Shown in pieces: positions 43,545 through 51,384 of a stretch of 64,000 nt of DNA. The notes below the pieces were generated by a model. It was not told the origin of the DNA. It did no database searches and saw only the letters and a list, made by a program, of their open reading frames with translations. The number at the start of each line of letters is the position of its first letter. The stretch's first letter is position 1. Source of the DNA: Truepera sp965215315 (GTDB taxonomy: Bacteria > Deinococcota > Deinococci > Deinococcales > Trueperaceae); the NCBI GenBank assembly GCA_965215315.1, contig CBDCDB010000008.1, forward strand, positions 1,550,001-1,614,000, read 5' to 3'. The translations under genes were made by a program, and so were the position numbers.

Positions 43545-44090
43545 GTGAACGCGCCTGAAGTTGCACTACCCATTTCTTTTTACGCTCGAGACGCCGAAAC
43601 AGTCGCTCGAGAACTACTCGGCAAGGTGCTGGTGTTTAGGGATAAACGCCTCCGCATCGTCGAAACTGAAGCCTACGTCGGCACGTTTGATCTCGCATGT
43701 CACGCTTCAAAGGGCCGCACGGCCCGAACGGACGTGATGTTTGGCCCACCGGGGCGGGCTTATTTATATTTGATTTACGGAATGTACGAACTGTTCAACG
43801 TCATTACCGGGAGCGATGGCGACGCGCAGGGCGTCCTTGTCCGGGCCGGTGAACCGCTTGCTGGCGTTACGGGCAAAACCGACGGCCCCGGTAAACTGAC
43901 ACGGGCTTTGGGTTTGACCAGAGATTACAACCGCCACAACCTAACCCAAAAACCACTGACGTTTGCTGAAGGTTCGCCGCCAACTGAAATCATAAAGACA
44001 ACGCGTGTCGGGGTGGACTACGCCGGAGCCTGGAAAGATGCGCCGCTGCGGTTTTACGACGCGGAGAGCCGTCAGGTCTCGAAACGTTAA
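43545..44090 (+). CDS. mpg: 3-methyladenine DNA glycosylase (AAG/Mpg family)
   Basis: Base-excision repair enzyme of 181 residues that removes alkylated purines. Motifs are ARELLGKVLV, IVETEAYVGTFDLACHASKGRTARTDVMFG (catalytic Glu in ETEAY), GRAYLYLIYGMYELFNV and GPGKLTRALGL, all diagnostic of AAG. Start GTG 43545 is fixed by the -10 box. Normal length. Confidence 0.95.
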   Translation: MNAPEVALPISFYARDAETVARELLGKVLVFRDKRLRIVETEAYVGTFDLACHASKGRTARTDVMFGPPGRAYLYLIYGMYELFNVITGSDGDAQGVLVRAGEPLAGVTGKTDGPGKLTRALGLTRDYNRHNLTQKPLTFAEGSPPTEIIKTTRVGVDYAGAWKDAPLRFYDAESRQVSKR

Positions 44091-44498
44091 GGCGTGCCAG
44101 CGCAAATAACCGCAAGCATCTTCAATACTCAAACTGTCTAGCGGCAGACGTTGAGGTCTCATCTTGCCCACGCCACCACGCTAAGGAAGAGGCTGCATCA
44201 GCCCACCTTGCCCGCCAGGTTTCGTCTGACCACCCTTGGTAGTCGCTGTAAACGAGCTAAGACGTAGTGTGCGCTGAAACGGTCGCCGTAATGGGCCGCA
44301 CTGCAGGCATAATCGGGTAGGGTGTGGACTATAGCAATGATCACACCTACCGAGCGCGAAGCTCGCAGCTATCATCTCTTAGGGGTGCGTGCTAGTGTAC
44401 GAAGTCCTCCGCAGGAACGACGATCATTTTCCCAGAGCGGCTCAAACCAGCTGATACCTGCTGACAACTGGTGAAACTGCTAAAGAAGGGTAAATCAC
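44091..44498. other. Gene-free stretch between mpg and glpQ fragment
   Basis: Open frames here are short and unsupported. The stretch holds one copy of a 68-bp structured repeat (44328-44395) and no recognisable transposase or tRNA. Confidence 0.5.
44328..44395 (+). repeat. Structured repeat, copy 1
   Basis: A 68-bp element: ACTATAGC, then 31 bases, then a 29-bp core (44367-44395). ATAGC (44331-44335) can pair with GCTAT (44368-44372), enclosing a perfect hairpin CGAGC-GCGAA-GCTCG (44351-44365). Copy 2 lies inverted at 51803-51870 with identical spacing and core. Confidence 0.7.
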
Positions 44499-44690
44499 AT
44501 GCAGATCGTCTGCCACCGCGGGGCCAGCGCCTACGCACCTGAAAATACCTTCGCTTCGGCTCGAATCTGCGTGGATTGGGGCGTGAGTTACGTCGAGGTA
44601 GACGTAAACTGTAGCCGTGACGGGGTGCTCTACTTGCTGCACGGCCCGAGGTTGGGGCCGACCACGAGTGGCAAGGGCCTGATCGTCTAG
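44499..44690 (+). pseudogene. glpQ: Glycerophosphodiester phosphodiesterase, 5' fragment
   Basis: First 63 codons of a GDPD enzyme that would hydrolyse glycerophosphodiesters. VCHRGASAYAPENTFAS (His-Arg and Glu-Asn of the active site) and YVEVDVNCSRDG are intact. The following HD motif reads LLHGPRLGPTT, so the conserved Asp is already Gly. The frame ends in TAG at 44688-44690, exactly at the left junction of the insertion element, and continues in the same frame after it. Confidence 0.85.
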
Positions 44691-45518
44691 AAGCCATCTC
44701 AAAAACGAATAGTCAGCTGCATAGCTGTTAGAACGGTGGTATGGAACTCACCGATGAACAGTGGGAAGTACTAGGGCCGCTCATTCCCGAACCAGCTCGA
44801 CGCAAAGATGGCAAAGGCCGTCCCAGACGAGAACCACGAGCGATACTTAAGGGCATCTGCTGGATATTACGAACGGGCGCACAGTGGGCTGATTTACCCG
44901 AGCGCTATCCGCCCTATCAGACGTGCCATCGGCGCTTTCAAGAATGGGAGAGAAACGGCGTGTTGCGGCAGATTCTAGAGACTTTAGCGCATGACCCCCT
45001 GCAGCGGGGCAAACTCGACTTGTCGGAATGCTTTATCGACGGTACCTTTGTGGCTGCGAAAAAAGGGGGTCAGCAGTTGGTAAGACTAAACGGGGTAAGG
45101 GTAGCAAAGTCATGGCGGTATCGGACGCTGGTGGTACTTGCCTCGCCCTGCACGTTACGTCTGCTAGCCCACATGAGGTCCGGTTGGTACACGCGACTCT
45201 CGCATCTCGACACGTCAGCGGCAAACCCGACAAGTTAATCGGTGACAAAGCGTATGACAGTGATCCGCTTGACGCTGAACTCGCCGAAGCAGGTGTTGAA
45301 ATGATTGCGCCTCACCGAAGAAACCGTAAAAAAGCCAAGACGCAAGATGGACGTAAACTGAGGCGCTACAAACGGCGCTGGAAGATTGAACGGCTATTCG
45401 CCCACCTCGGCAACTTTCGCCGTCTGGTCGTTCGCTATGAACATCACTCCCTAAACTTCTTGGCCTTCCTGCATCTCGGCTGCATCAAATTACTGCTTAG
45501 GCGTTTTTGAGATGGCTT
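44691..45518 (+). mobile_element. IS5-family (IS427-like) insertion sequence, 828 bp, complete
   Basis: Perfect 17-bp terminal inverted repeats, AAGCCATCTCAAAAACG at 44691-44707 and its complement at 45502-45518, flanked on both sides by CTAG (44687-44690 and 45519-45522), the presumed target duplication. It carries one transposase read through a -1 frameshift. It interrupts the GDPD gene. The undamaged ends indicate a recent, probably still active copy. Confidence 0.92.
44741..45510 (+). CDS. IS5-family transposase, two frames joined by -1 frameshift
   Basis: DDE transposase of about 256 residues made from two overlapping frames. Frame A, from ATG 44741 (MELTDEQWEVLGPLIPEPARR), holds the N-terminal DNA-binding part and the first catalytic Asp in ECFIDGTFVAAKK. 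Frame B continues RGSAVGKTKRGKG, with the second Asp in LIGDKAYDSD and the Glu in RRWKIERLFAHLGNFRRL, to 45510. They join at the slippery run of six A and five G (45059-45069): slipping one base back on AAA-AAA gives Lys-Lys-Arg-Gly-Ser. Programmed frameshifting at such a run is known for this IS group. Confidence 0.9.
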
Positions 45519-45522
45519 CTAG

Positions 45523-46050
45523 AGAGATTCGGCCTATCTGGATACGCTCGAGGCCGGAAGCTGGTTTGCGCCTGAATTTGCCGGTGAACCTTTACCAAGA
45601 CTTAGCGCGTTTTTAGGCTGGCTTAACGGCAAGGCAAAAGTCTTCTTGGACGTCAAAGCAGGAAGCCTGGAGAAGGTGCTGGCGGTCCTTGCAGAAACCG
45701 GGATGACCGAGCAGTGCTTCCTCTGGTCGCATAGCAAAGGGTGGTTGCGCCGACTGCGGGCGCTGAGCCCTGAGATCGCCATCAAACTCAACGTCCGCAC
45801 GCCTCGAGATGTCCGGCGGGCCAAAGAAACACTGGACGCCAACATCATCGAAACGACGCTGCCTCACGCGACCCCGGAACTGCTCAGCGTCGCCCGCGAC
45901 TTAGCGATGAAGGTCATGATTACCGAGTCTAGCCGCTCCCGTGAAGCATTTCGGCGTGCGTTGGAGCTGGAGGTCGAGCTGATCAACTTAGACCACGCCG
46001 ACATCTTTTTGGACGTAGAGCGGGAGTTTGGAAAAGGGGTAAACACGTGA
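45523..46050 (+). pseudogene. glpQ: Glycerophosphodiester phosphodiesterase, 3' fragment
   Basis: Remainder of the GDPD gene, in the frame of the 5' fragment: AYLDTLEAGSWFAPEFAGE, KVFLDVKAGSLEKVLAVL, then strands of the TIM barrel to GKGVNT and TGA at 46048. It has no start of its own before an internal codon near 45646. Joining both fragments with one CTAG gives 239 codons, a normal length, but with an in-frame TAG at the join. The stop overlaps the start of the next HAD gene. Confidence 0.85.
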
Positions 46051-46589
46051 CACATTACATTGCAGCCGTTTGTTTCGATTCGGGGGACACGCTTATAGAC
46101 GAAGGCACCGAAGTCCGTGACGTGCGCGGGGTTGTACTCCGCGCCAAGCTTATAGAGGGTGCTGCCGACACCGTTCAGGCCGTTAAAGCTGAGGGGTATC
46201 CGGTCGCGCTCATCGCCGATGGTTTGGTAGAGAGCTTCACCAACGTTTTGGGTTACGCCGGTCTCTGGCCCCTCTTCGACGCTATCGCTATCTCTGAAAC
46301 GCTCTTGGCCGAAAAGCCCGACGCACGGATGTTTTACGGTGTGCTCGAGCAGCTAAGCATCCGTAAACAGGATTACAGCCGGGTCGTAATGGTCGGTAAC
46401 AATCTGGAGCGTGACATTGCCGGAGCCAACGCGCTGGGTCTCGTCACGATTTGGCTCGACTGGGCACCACGCCGCTCAAAAGTGCCGCAAAGTGAACTCG
46501 AGGTTCCCGACTACGTAGCCCGCAAACCCAAAGAGGTGCTCGATATTTTGGCGGAGATTGAAACTAAACATTCGGCTACAAAGGTTTAA
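46047..46589 (+). CDS. HAD family hydrolase
   Basis: Protein of 180 residues. AVCFDSGDTLIDEGTEVRD (nucleophile Asp about 10), VALIADGLVES (motif II position), EKPDARMFYGVLEQL (Lys of motif III) and VMVGNNLERDIAGANALG (motif IV) identify a phosphatase-like HAD. The cap is small. GTG 46047 overlaps the stop of the disrupted GDPD gene, so expression may have suffered from the insertion unless the element supplies a promoter. Confidence 0.85.
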   Translation: MTHYIAAVCFDSGDTLIDEGTEVRDVRGVVLRAKLIEGAADTVQAVKAEGYPVALIADGLVESFTNVLGYAGLWPLFDAIAISETLLAEKPDARMFYGVLEQLSIRKQDYSRVVMVGNNLERDIAGANALGLVTIWLDWAPRRSKVPQSELEVPDYVARKPKEVLDILAEIETKHSATKV

Positions 46590-46596
46590 TCCAAAC

Positions 46597-46628
46597 TTTT
46601 AAGCAACTGTTCTTTTAAGCAACTGTTC
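46597..46628. repeat. Perfect 16-bp tandem duplication
   Basis: TTTTAAGCAACTGTTC occurs twice without a gap (46597-46612 and 46613-46628), directly after the HAD stop and 50 bases before the next promoter. Probably a slippage product. Confidence 0.8.
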
Positions 46629-46663
46629 GCAAAGGGGTTGACGTTAGCGAGATATGCCGGACG

Positions 46664-46669
46664 TAAGCT
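46664..46669 (+). promoter_or_regulatory. -10 box of leaderless small gene
   Basis: TAAGCT, six bases before ATG 46676. A TTGACG at 46638-46643 lies 20 bases upstream, a long but possible spacer. Confidence 0.5.
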
Positions 46670-46675
46670 GAGTTG

Positions 46676-46981
46676 ATGACCCGTCTTGCCAGCTTCCAAG
46701 GAACGCTTTCTGAAACCGATAGCAAACGTCACCTCGAGTTCACCTTTACGTGTCCGCCGGGAGCTGAGGGACTCGAGTTGACCCTCACGTTTGAACCCGC
46801 TGAGGTTATCGGCGTTCACGACCCTGGTTACGTTTTTTACGCCAGCACACCGGATCGGGTCTGTTCAAAAAGCCAAATCGCTCTTGCGGAACTTCTCTTC
46901 CAGAAACCTGCCGTTAATCAGCAGCCGGTCGGTATCGTTCTGGTGAAGGTCAACGACAATATCTTGCAGGGTCGTGTCTAA
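46676..46981 (+). CDS. Hypothetical protein, probably a truncated gene
   Basis: Frame of 101 residues. The first 60 (ASFQGTLSETDSKRHLEFTF, GLELTLTFEPAEV, DPGYVFYAS) look like a real beta-rich domain, similar in feel to the N-terminal domain of some PHP-type phosphoesterases. From about 46865 it runs antisense through the 3' end of the XpaC-like gene and loses any family character. I read it as the 5' remnant of a longer gene whose body was deleted, with an intact promoter. Confidence 0.45.
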   Translation: MTRLASFQGTLSETDSKRHLEFTFTCPPGAEGLELTLTFEPAEVIGVHDPGYVFYASTPDRVCSKSQIALAELLFQKPAVNQQPVGIVLVKVNDNILQGRV

Positions 46982-47485
46982 CAGCTCGAGCTGTCCCAAA
47001 AGGAGTTGTTGCGCCGTTTTGCCGTCTTTAACGGTGTGGAGCCGGGCAAAAGCGGGCGGCAAGTTGAGATAGGTCTCGAGCGTTTCCGGTAGATACTCTA
47101 ACGCAGTTTGTTTGACGACGTAGGCGTGATGCGTATGTGCGCCGTCACGAGTAAGGGTCGGCAGCACCTCCAAGATTGAGCTTTGGACGTTCAAAACGTG
47201 CCCCAAAACCTCTTTAGACACCCGGTTTTTAACGCTGGCGACAAGCTCCTCCAACTCTCCCTTGATCTCCGCTGCGTCGAGCTGACTCTTGAGGTGCAGG
47301 TCAACCGGTTGATTTTTGGGCGTTACGAGGTAGCCGAGCGCGTAAAGCCCCACGACGATAAAAAACCAGAACGCCCCAATCACGTCGGTAAAAAAGAGGA
47401 CGAGCCCGACGAGCCCGAGCGCCGAACCGACGATGTTGGGTGTACCATAGAGGAAAAAGAGCAGGCGTTTTCGCCGCTCACTCAT
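46865..47485 (-). CDS. XpaC-like membrane protein
   Basis: Protein of 206 residues from ATG 47485 (a GTG at 47494 is possible). Two close membrane helices (about 10-45) are followed by a soluble helical domain with LNVQSSILEVLPTL, LEYLPETLETYLNLP and LLLGQLELLDTTLQDIV. This YLPxTLxxYLxLP pattern is that of the XpaC family, a regular genomic partner of TelA in tellurite and toxic-anion stress loci. It is the last gene of the four-gene operon, 11-20 bases after the VWA gene. Confidence 0.75.
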   Translation of the reverse strand: MSERRKRLLFFLYGTPNIVGSALGLVGLVLFFTDVIGAFWFFIVVGLYALGYLVTPKNQPVDLHLKSQLDAAEIKGELEELVASVKNRVSKEVLGHVLNVQSSILEVLPTLTRDGAHTHHAYVVKQTALEYLPETLETYLNLPPAFARLHTVKDGKTAQQLLLGQLELLDTTLQDIVVDLHQNDTDRLLINGRFLEEKFRKSDLAF

Positions 47486-47504
47486 GCTGCCCACGAATCA
47501 CAGC

Positions 47505-49055
47505 TCACTGATACCCGCGAATCTGCTTAAAGACGGCGCTCAAGTTCTCCCCCCGACCGTCAAAAAGGCGACCGCCGGTTTCGTCGGCGACCGCCGCCAA
47601 ACTGCCCTGGTCAGCCTCGCCGAACAAGATAGGAAAGGTTTTAACGTCGTGCATCGTTTGGGGCAGAGAAGCGTAGAAGCGTAAAAAGTCGTTTTCGGTC
47701 GCGCCTTCGTTGTTTTCGCCGTCGGTCATCAAAACGACCGAATAGTAGCGGTTCGGGTCGGCTTGATAGGCGCGTTCGGCTAAACCATACGCTTCCTCCA
47801 AGGCCGAGAACATCGCGGTGCCCCCGTCCGCGTAAAGTTCGCCTACGTAACTCTGAATATCTTCAAACTGAGCGGCCCGCGTCGCGTCGCCCGTAATCGA
47901 AAACTCTCTTACATCGTCCACGCCGCTGCTGAATGTTACAAACGTCAAGCGCTCGCGGTCGGAAAAGCGGGCGAATTGCCCTGTTAAGCTCTCGTCCAAG
48001 CCGCTCAGGTTGCGTAGTGCAGTTTGGAGTTGCCCCAACCGCTCGCCTTCCATCGACCCCGACACGTCCAGCACGAAAATGGCCGACGAAGGTTTACGCA
48101 CCTCGTCTAGATAGGCGAACAAGATACTTTCAACCGCCTTGCGCGTACCGGGAAACGGCAGTTCGACCAAGATGTTTTTGGGGAATGCGTCACTGAGCGC
48201 AACCCCCGGTACGGCAGGGCGGCGCAACGTCTCGTTCATGATGCGCGTCTGCACGTCGGGAGAACGCAAGTACGAGGCGAGCTTGTCATAGGCTTCGCGT
48301 TTGTCCTCGTTGAGCAAAATCAGCGGATAATCGGCCGTGACGATGCCCTCTTTCGGATAGAGCAGGTAGAGCGGTTCGCGGAGCTGACCACTGTCGTTAA
48401 GCTCCATCAGCACCGATTCGTAGTTGACCATCCCGTCTAACTGATTTTGTTCTCGCACATAACTCTCGGCCAGCCAACCCGAACTTCCCGAGGTCAGCGC
48501 CTGACCTTTGAAAAAGCCTTGCAGCGCGTCCCGGTTCACGTCGCTGACCGCTACAGCGTCGGGCGACCCCGACAGCGCGGCGACGACGCCCATCAGCGCG
48601 GTAAAACCCGAGTTCGATGAGGCCGGATTGGTCATCGCGTAGCGCAGGTCGCCTGCGTCCGCCCGCGCTGCAATATCACGCCAGGTCAGGTCGGGGTTAT
48701 CGATCCAACCCCACGCCTGCGCCTCGCTCTCTTTAACCCCTAAAACGACCGGTGAGAGCATGATCTTCTCTTGCGCTTTGATCTGTTCAGGCTCGAGTAG
48801 CGTCAAATACTTCGCGTGTGAAAACCAAGCCAAGTCAACCTTTTCGCCCCCCACAAGGCGGTCTACCCCGTCGAGCGTACCGGTGTAGTTTATCTCCAGT
48901 GTGACGCCGGTCTCGCGTGCGATGTCGGGGAACAGCGGTTCCAAATCCTCGAGTTCCGACCCCGCCATCACCGTAAGCGTCTCCTCCGGCCCGTTGCGGC
49001 ACCCCGCGAGAGCGGTCAAGAGCAAGGCCAGGACGAGTGTACGGCGGAGCGTCAT
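47505..49055 (-). CDS. Lipoprotein with periplasmic-binding and VWA domains
   Basis: Protein of 516 residues. The N-terminal lipobox LLLTALAGCRNG anchors it outside the cytoplasmic membrane. Residues about 27-300 form a binding-protein-type domain (LTVMAGSELEDLEPLFPDIA, NPASSNSGFTALMGVV, LDGMVNYESVLMELN), and residues about 330-510 a von Willebrand A domain with a complete metal site (FVLDVSGSM, DGGTAMFSAL, LMTDGENNEG). This fusion suggests a solute sensor coupled to metal-dependent protein binding. ATGA overlap with telA. Confidence 0.85.
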   Translation of the reverse strand: MTLRRTLVLALLLTALAGCRNGPEETLTVMAGSELEDLEPLFPDIARETGVTLEINYTGTLDGVDRLVGGEKVDLAWFSHAKYLTLLEPEQIKAQEKIMLSPVVLGVKESEAQAWGWIDNPDLTWRDIAARADAGDLRYAMTNPASSNSGFTALMGVVAALSGSPDAVAVSDVNRDALQGFFKGQALTSGSSGWLAESYVREQNQLDGMVNYESVLMELNDSGQLREPLYLLYPKEGIVTADYPLILLNEDKREAYDKLASYLRSPDVQTRIMNETLRRPAVPGVALSDAFPKNILVELPFPGTRKAVESILFAYLDEVRKPSSAIFVLDVSGSMEGERLGQLQTALRNLSGLDESLTGQFARFSDRERLTFVTFSSGVDDVREFSITGDATRAAQFEDIQSYVGELYADGGTAMFSALEEAYGLAERAYQADPNRYYSVVLMTDGENNEGATENDFLRFYASLPQTMHDVKTFPILFGEADQGSLAAVADETGGRLFDGRGENLSAVFKQIRGYQ

Positions 49056-50272
49056 AATCCCGGTTCACCCGGCGGCAGGCTCAAGCCGTCGGTCACGGGC
49101 GCAATCTCCTCACGGCGTACCCGGTCGAAGTAGGTTTCGGCGCGCCCCAGTTCACCGGTCAACGTATCCACCGTCTTTTGCATCGTCCCGAGCGCCTGCA
49201 CCTTGTAGTCCGAAATCATATCGAGCGCCGCGTAGGTGTTGGCAAAGGCTTTCTCGAGCTGTTTCAAATCCACCGACGCGCTCGAGGCGTTTTCGTAAAC
49301 CCCTTTGGATTGGTCTTTTAGCATTGCCGAGGTCGATTCGATAAGGTTGCCGGTCGTGGTGTTGAGCGCCGTAATCTGGTCTAACACGAGCTTCTGATTC
49401 GTTAACGCCTGCGCGACCATTACGGCGGTTCGGAGTGCTGAAACGGTCGTGGTGGTGGCGCGGTCTACACCTTTAATCAGCTCTAAGTTGTTTTTGCGTA
49501 CCAGATCGAGGGCTAGATAGCCCTGAATGCTCACCGCAAGTTGCGTTAGCAAATCAGTTACTTTTTGGCGGGTGTAAAAGAGCATCTCTTCTTTGACGAT
49601 GCGAGCTTTTTCGGGGTCGCGCTGCTCGAGTTCCCCCACTTTTTCCGAGAGTGCCGCGTCAACCTTTTTGCCCAGATACACGTAGCCCTGAAGCCGCTGC
49701 ATGGTCGTCCATAAGTTGACCTTTTCCTGCTCAATGGCGGCGTTGTCGCGCCGGAGTTCGTCCTGACCCCGGTAAAGACTTTCTAAAATCGCGTTGATGT
49801 GGTTTTGCGCCGAGCGGTACTTCATAAAATAGTCTTTCGCGCGGTTGCCAAAGGGCAGCATTCCCAACAGTTTGCGCGGACTCAGGTCGCCTTGGCGGGA
49901 AGGGTCTAAGTCTTCGACGGTGGTGCGCAGGTCGGTCAGGGAACGGGCAATCGGCGCTTTGTCACCGAACAAACCGTCGTCAAGGGCGGCGACGGGACGC
50001 TCGAGCATCCGGTTCGAGACGCCTGCAGCGGCGCGGATGTCGGCGTTTCCCAGAGCATGAACGCTGTCCACTTTGCTCCTGAAGTCCGGGCTCTGCGCGT
50101 CCAGGGTCATCACCGACTCGACAAATTCCCGAACCTTCACATCTAAGTTTTGCGTGGTCTTTTCGTTTAGCTTGACCATCGTCGCCGCGTCGTCTTGTGC
50201 GACCGGCAGCGCGGGTTCGGGCGGGGTGAGCGGTTGCGGCTGAACGTCTGGGGGATTCAAATCTTGGGCCAT
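49052..50272 (-). CDS. telA: Toxic anion resistance protein TelA
   Basis: Cytoplasmic, almost wholly helical protein of 406 residues of the TelA/KlaA family (PF05816), linked to tellurite, colicin and phage resistance. Family patterns include LDLVRKNNLELIKGVDRATTTTVSALRTAVMVAQAL and LVLDQITALNTTTGNLIESTSAML, preceded by MLPFGNRAKDYFMKYRSAQ. The Pro-rich N-terminal tail is unstructured. ATG 50272 has AAGGAG. The neighbours, two binding-protein-like proteins, a VWA domain and XpaC, point to an envelope stress module. Confidence 0.92.
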   Translation of the reverse strand: MAQDLNPPDVQPQPLTPPEPALPVAQDDAATMVKLNEKTTQNLDVKVREFVESVMTLDAQSPDFRSKVDSVHALGNADIRAAAGVSNRMLERPVAALDDGLFGDKAPIARSLTDLRTTVEDLDPSRQGDLSPRKLLGMLPFGNRAKDYFMKYRSAQNHINAILESLYRGQDELRRDNAAIEQEKVNLWTTMQRLQGYVYLGKKVDAALSEKVGELEQRDPEKARIVKEEMLFYTRQKVTDLLTQLAVSIQGYLALDLVRKNNLELIKGVDRATTTTVSALRTAVMVAQALTNQKLVLDQITALNTTTGNLIESTSAMLKDQSKGVYENASSASVDLKQLEKAFANTYAALDMISDYKVQALGTMQKTVDTLTGELGRAETYFDRVRREEIAPVTDGLSLPPGEPGL

Positions 50273-50289
50273 GAGGTGCTCCTTCTTAG

Positions 50290-51384
50290 CTAGGGGGCGT
50301 TTTGGGCGCGGGCGTAGCCCCGTTCAATCTGCCCGATCATCTTTTCTAAAATCTCATACGAGGGCGGGTCGATCACGTTGACGAGCGTCTCGGGTACGCT
50401 GAGCCCATGTTCGCTGACAAACTGCCCAAAGGCGGCGGTGTCGTTGTTGCGAAAGCCGTAGGCGACCTCGAGCCGCCCCAACTCAGGGTCGGTGCTTAAA
50501 AGCTGTCCCAACTTTTCCCCGGCTTCACTCACCGCGAGCAGCACGTGTTTGGTGTAGAGCGTCGGTTCCGGGTAAAGCAGCGTCATTTCCGGCGTCACGC
50601 TCCCTTCAGCGGCAGTCTGCAAAAACTGCGATTCGTAGACCATCACCAGCGGCGCTTTCCCCGGCCCCATCACCAGATAATCTTCAAACGGCACCGCCGA
50701 CGAGTATTCCTGAAACCCTTGCCGAAAGAATAGCGGCGAAACAAGGGGCATCACCGTACTCAGCTGCGCGTCATCCTGCACCACCGCGCCGCTGTTGGCA
50801 ACAAAGCTCATGAGCGACAGGTACATCGCCGCCGAATTGCTCCGCCGCACGTCGGTCGAGGTGATCAGCACCCCTTTATCAACGTTGTAGTCGGGATTGC
50901 TAGAAAGGTCGCTCCAGCGCCTTTCGGCCTCCATGAGCTTAAGCAGCGGCTCAAGCTCGAGGTACCGCACCTCTCCCTCACGCCGCACCAGGTCATTGGC
51001 CTCGAGTACGTCAGCAATCAACGTCCACGACGCCACCGTCATCGGCGTAAAAAACGCGTCGAACGACGCCCGCACATCACTTTCGCGGCGAATCTTTTCA
51101 GCTGCCGGAGACCCTGCCGGAAAGACAAAATCGTAATCCGACGCGGTGTAATCGGTAGCAATCTGCCTCGAGCCCGCCTTTTCAACTTTGACCTCGAGCC
51201 CGTTTTTTCGCAGCTCCGCCCTGACCCGCTCATCGAGAAAGAAGTCTTCTTTTTCCGAGCCGATCAGCCCCCGCACTACGACGACGCGGCGAGCGCTGAG
51301 TTGTCCCGTAACCGACAGGTAGAGTGCAGCCCCTACCCCCACGGCGAGCAGCAGCGTCAAAATCGGCCCTAGAAATCGTTTCAC
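50290..51384 (-). CDS. Membrane-anchored solute-binding-like protein
   Basis: Protein of 364 residues with an N-terminal signal anchor (FLGPILTLLLAVGVGAALYLS) and a large extracytoplasmic domain. RVVVVRGLIGSEKEDFF, YDFVFPAGSPAAEKIRR, KGVLITSTDVRRSNSAAMYLSLM and PLVMVYESQFLQTA follow the two-lobe layout of extracellular binding proteins; the lone-anion type (molybdate/sulfate/phosphate-like) is an inference. First gene of the operon. GTG 51384 is the start, with only a distant GGGAG upstream. Confidence 0.75.
   Translation of the reverse strand: MKRFLGPILTLLLAVGVGAALYLSVTGQLSARRVVVVRGLIGSEKEDFFLDERVRAELRKNGLEVKVEKAGSRQIATDYTASDYDFVFPAGSPAAEKIRRESDVRASFDAFFTPMTVASWTLIADVLEANDLVRREGEVRYLELEPLLKLMEAERRWSDLSSNPDYNVDKGVLITSTDVRRSNSAAMYLSLMSFVANSGAVVQDDAQLSTVMPLVSPLFFRQGFQEYSSAVPFEDYLVMGPGKAPLVMVYESQFLQTAAEGSVTPEMTLLYPEPTLYTKHVLLAVSEAGEKLGQLLSTDPELGRLEVAYGFRNNDTAAFGQFVSEHGLSVPETLVNVIDPPSYEILEKMIGQIERGYARAQNAP

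Noticed and set aside
44181..44697. Minus-strand frames across the glpQ 5' fragment
   Set aside because: Antisense shadows of the GDPD fragment and of noncoding DNA.
46586..46819. 77-codon minus-strand frame over the tandem repeat
   Set aside because: Antisense to a leaderless gene and composed partly of the 16-bp duplication; no start signal.
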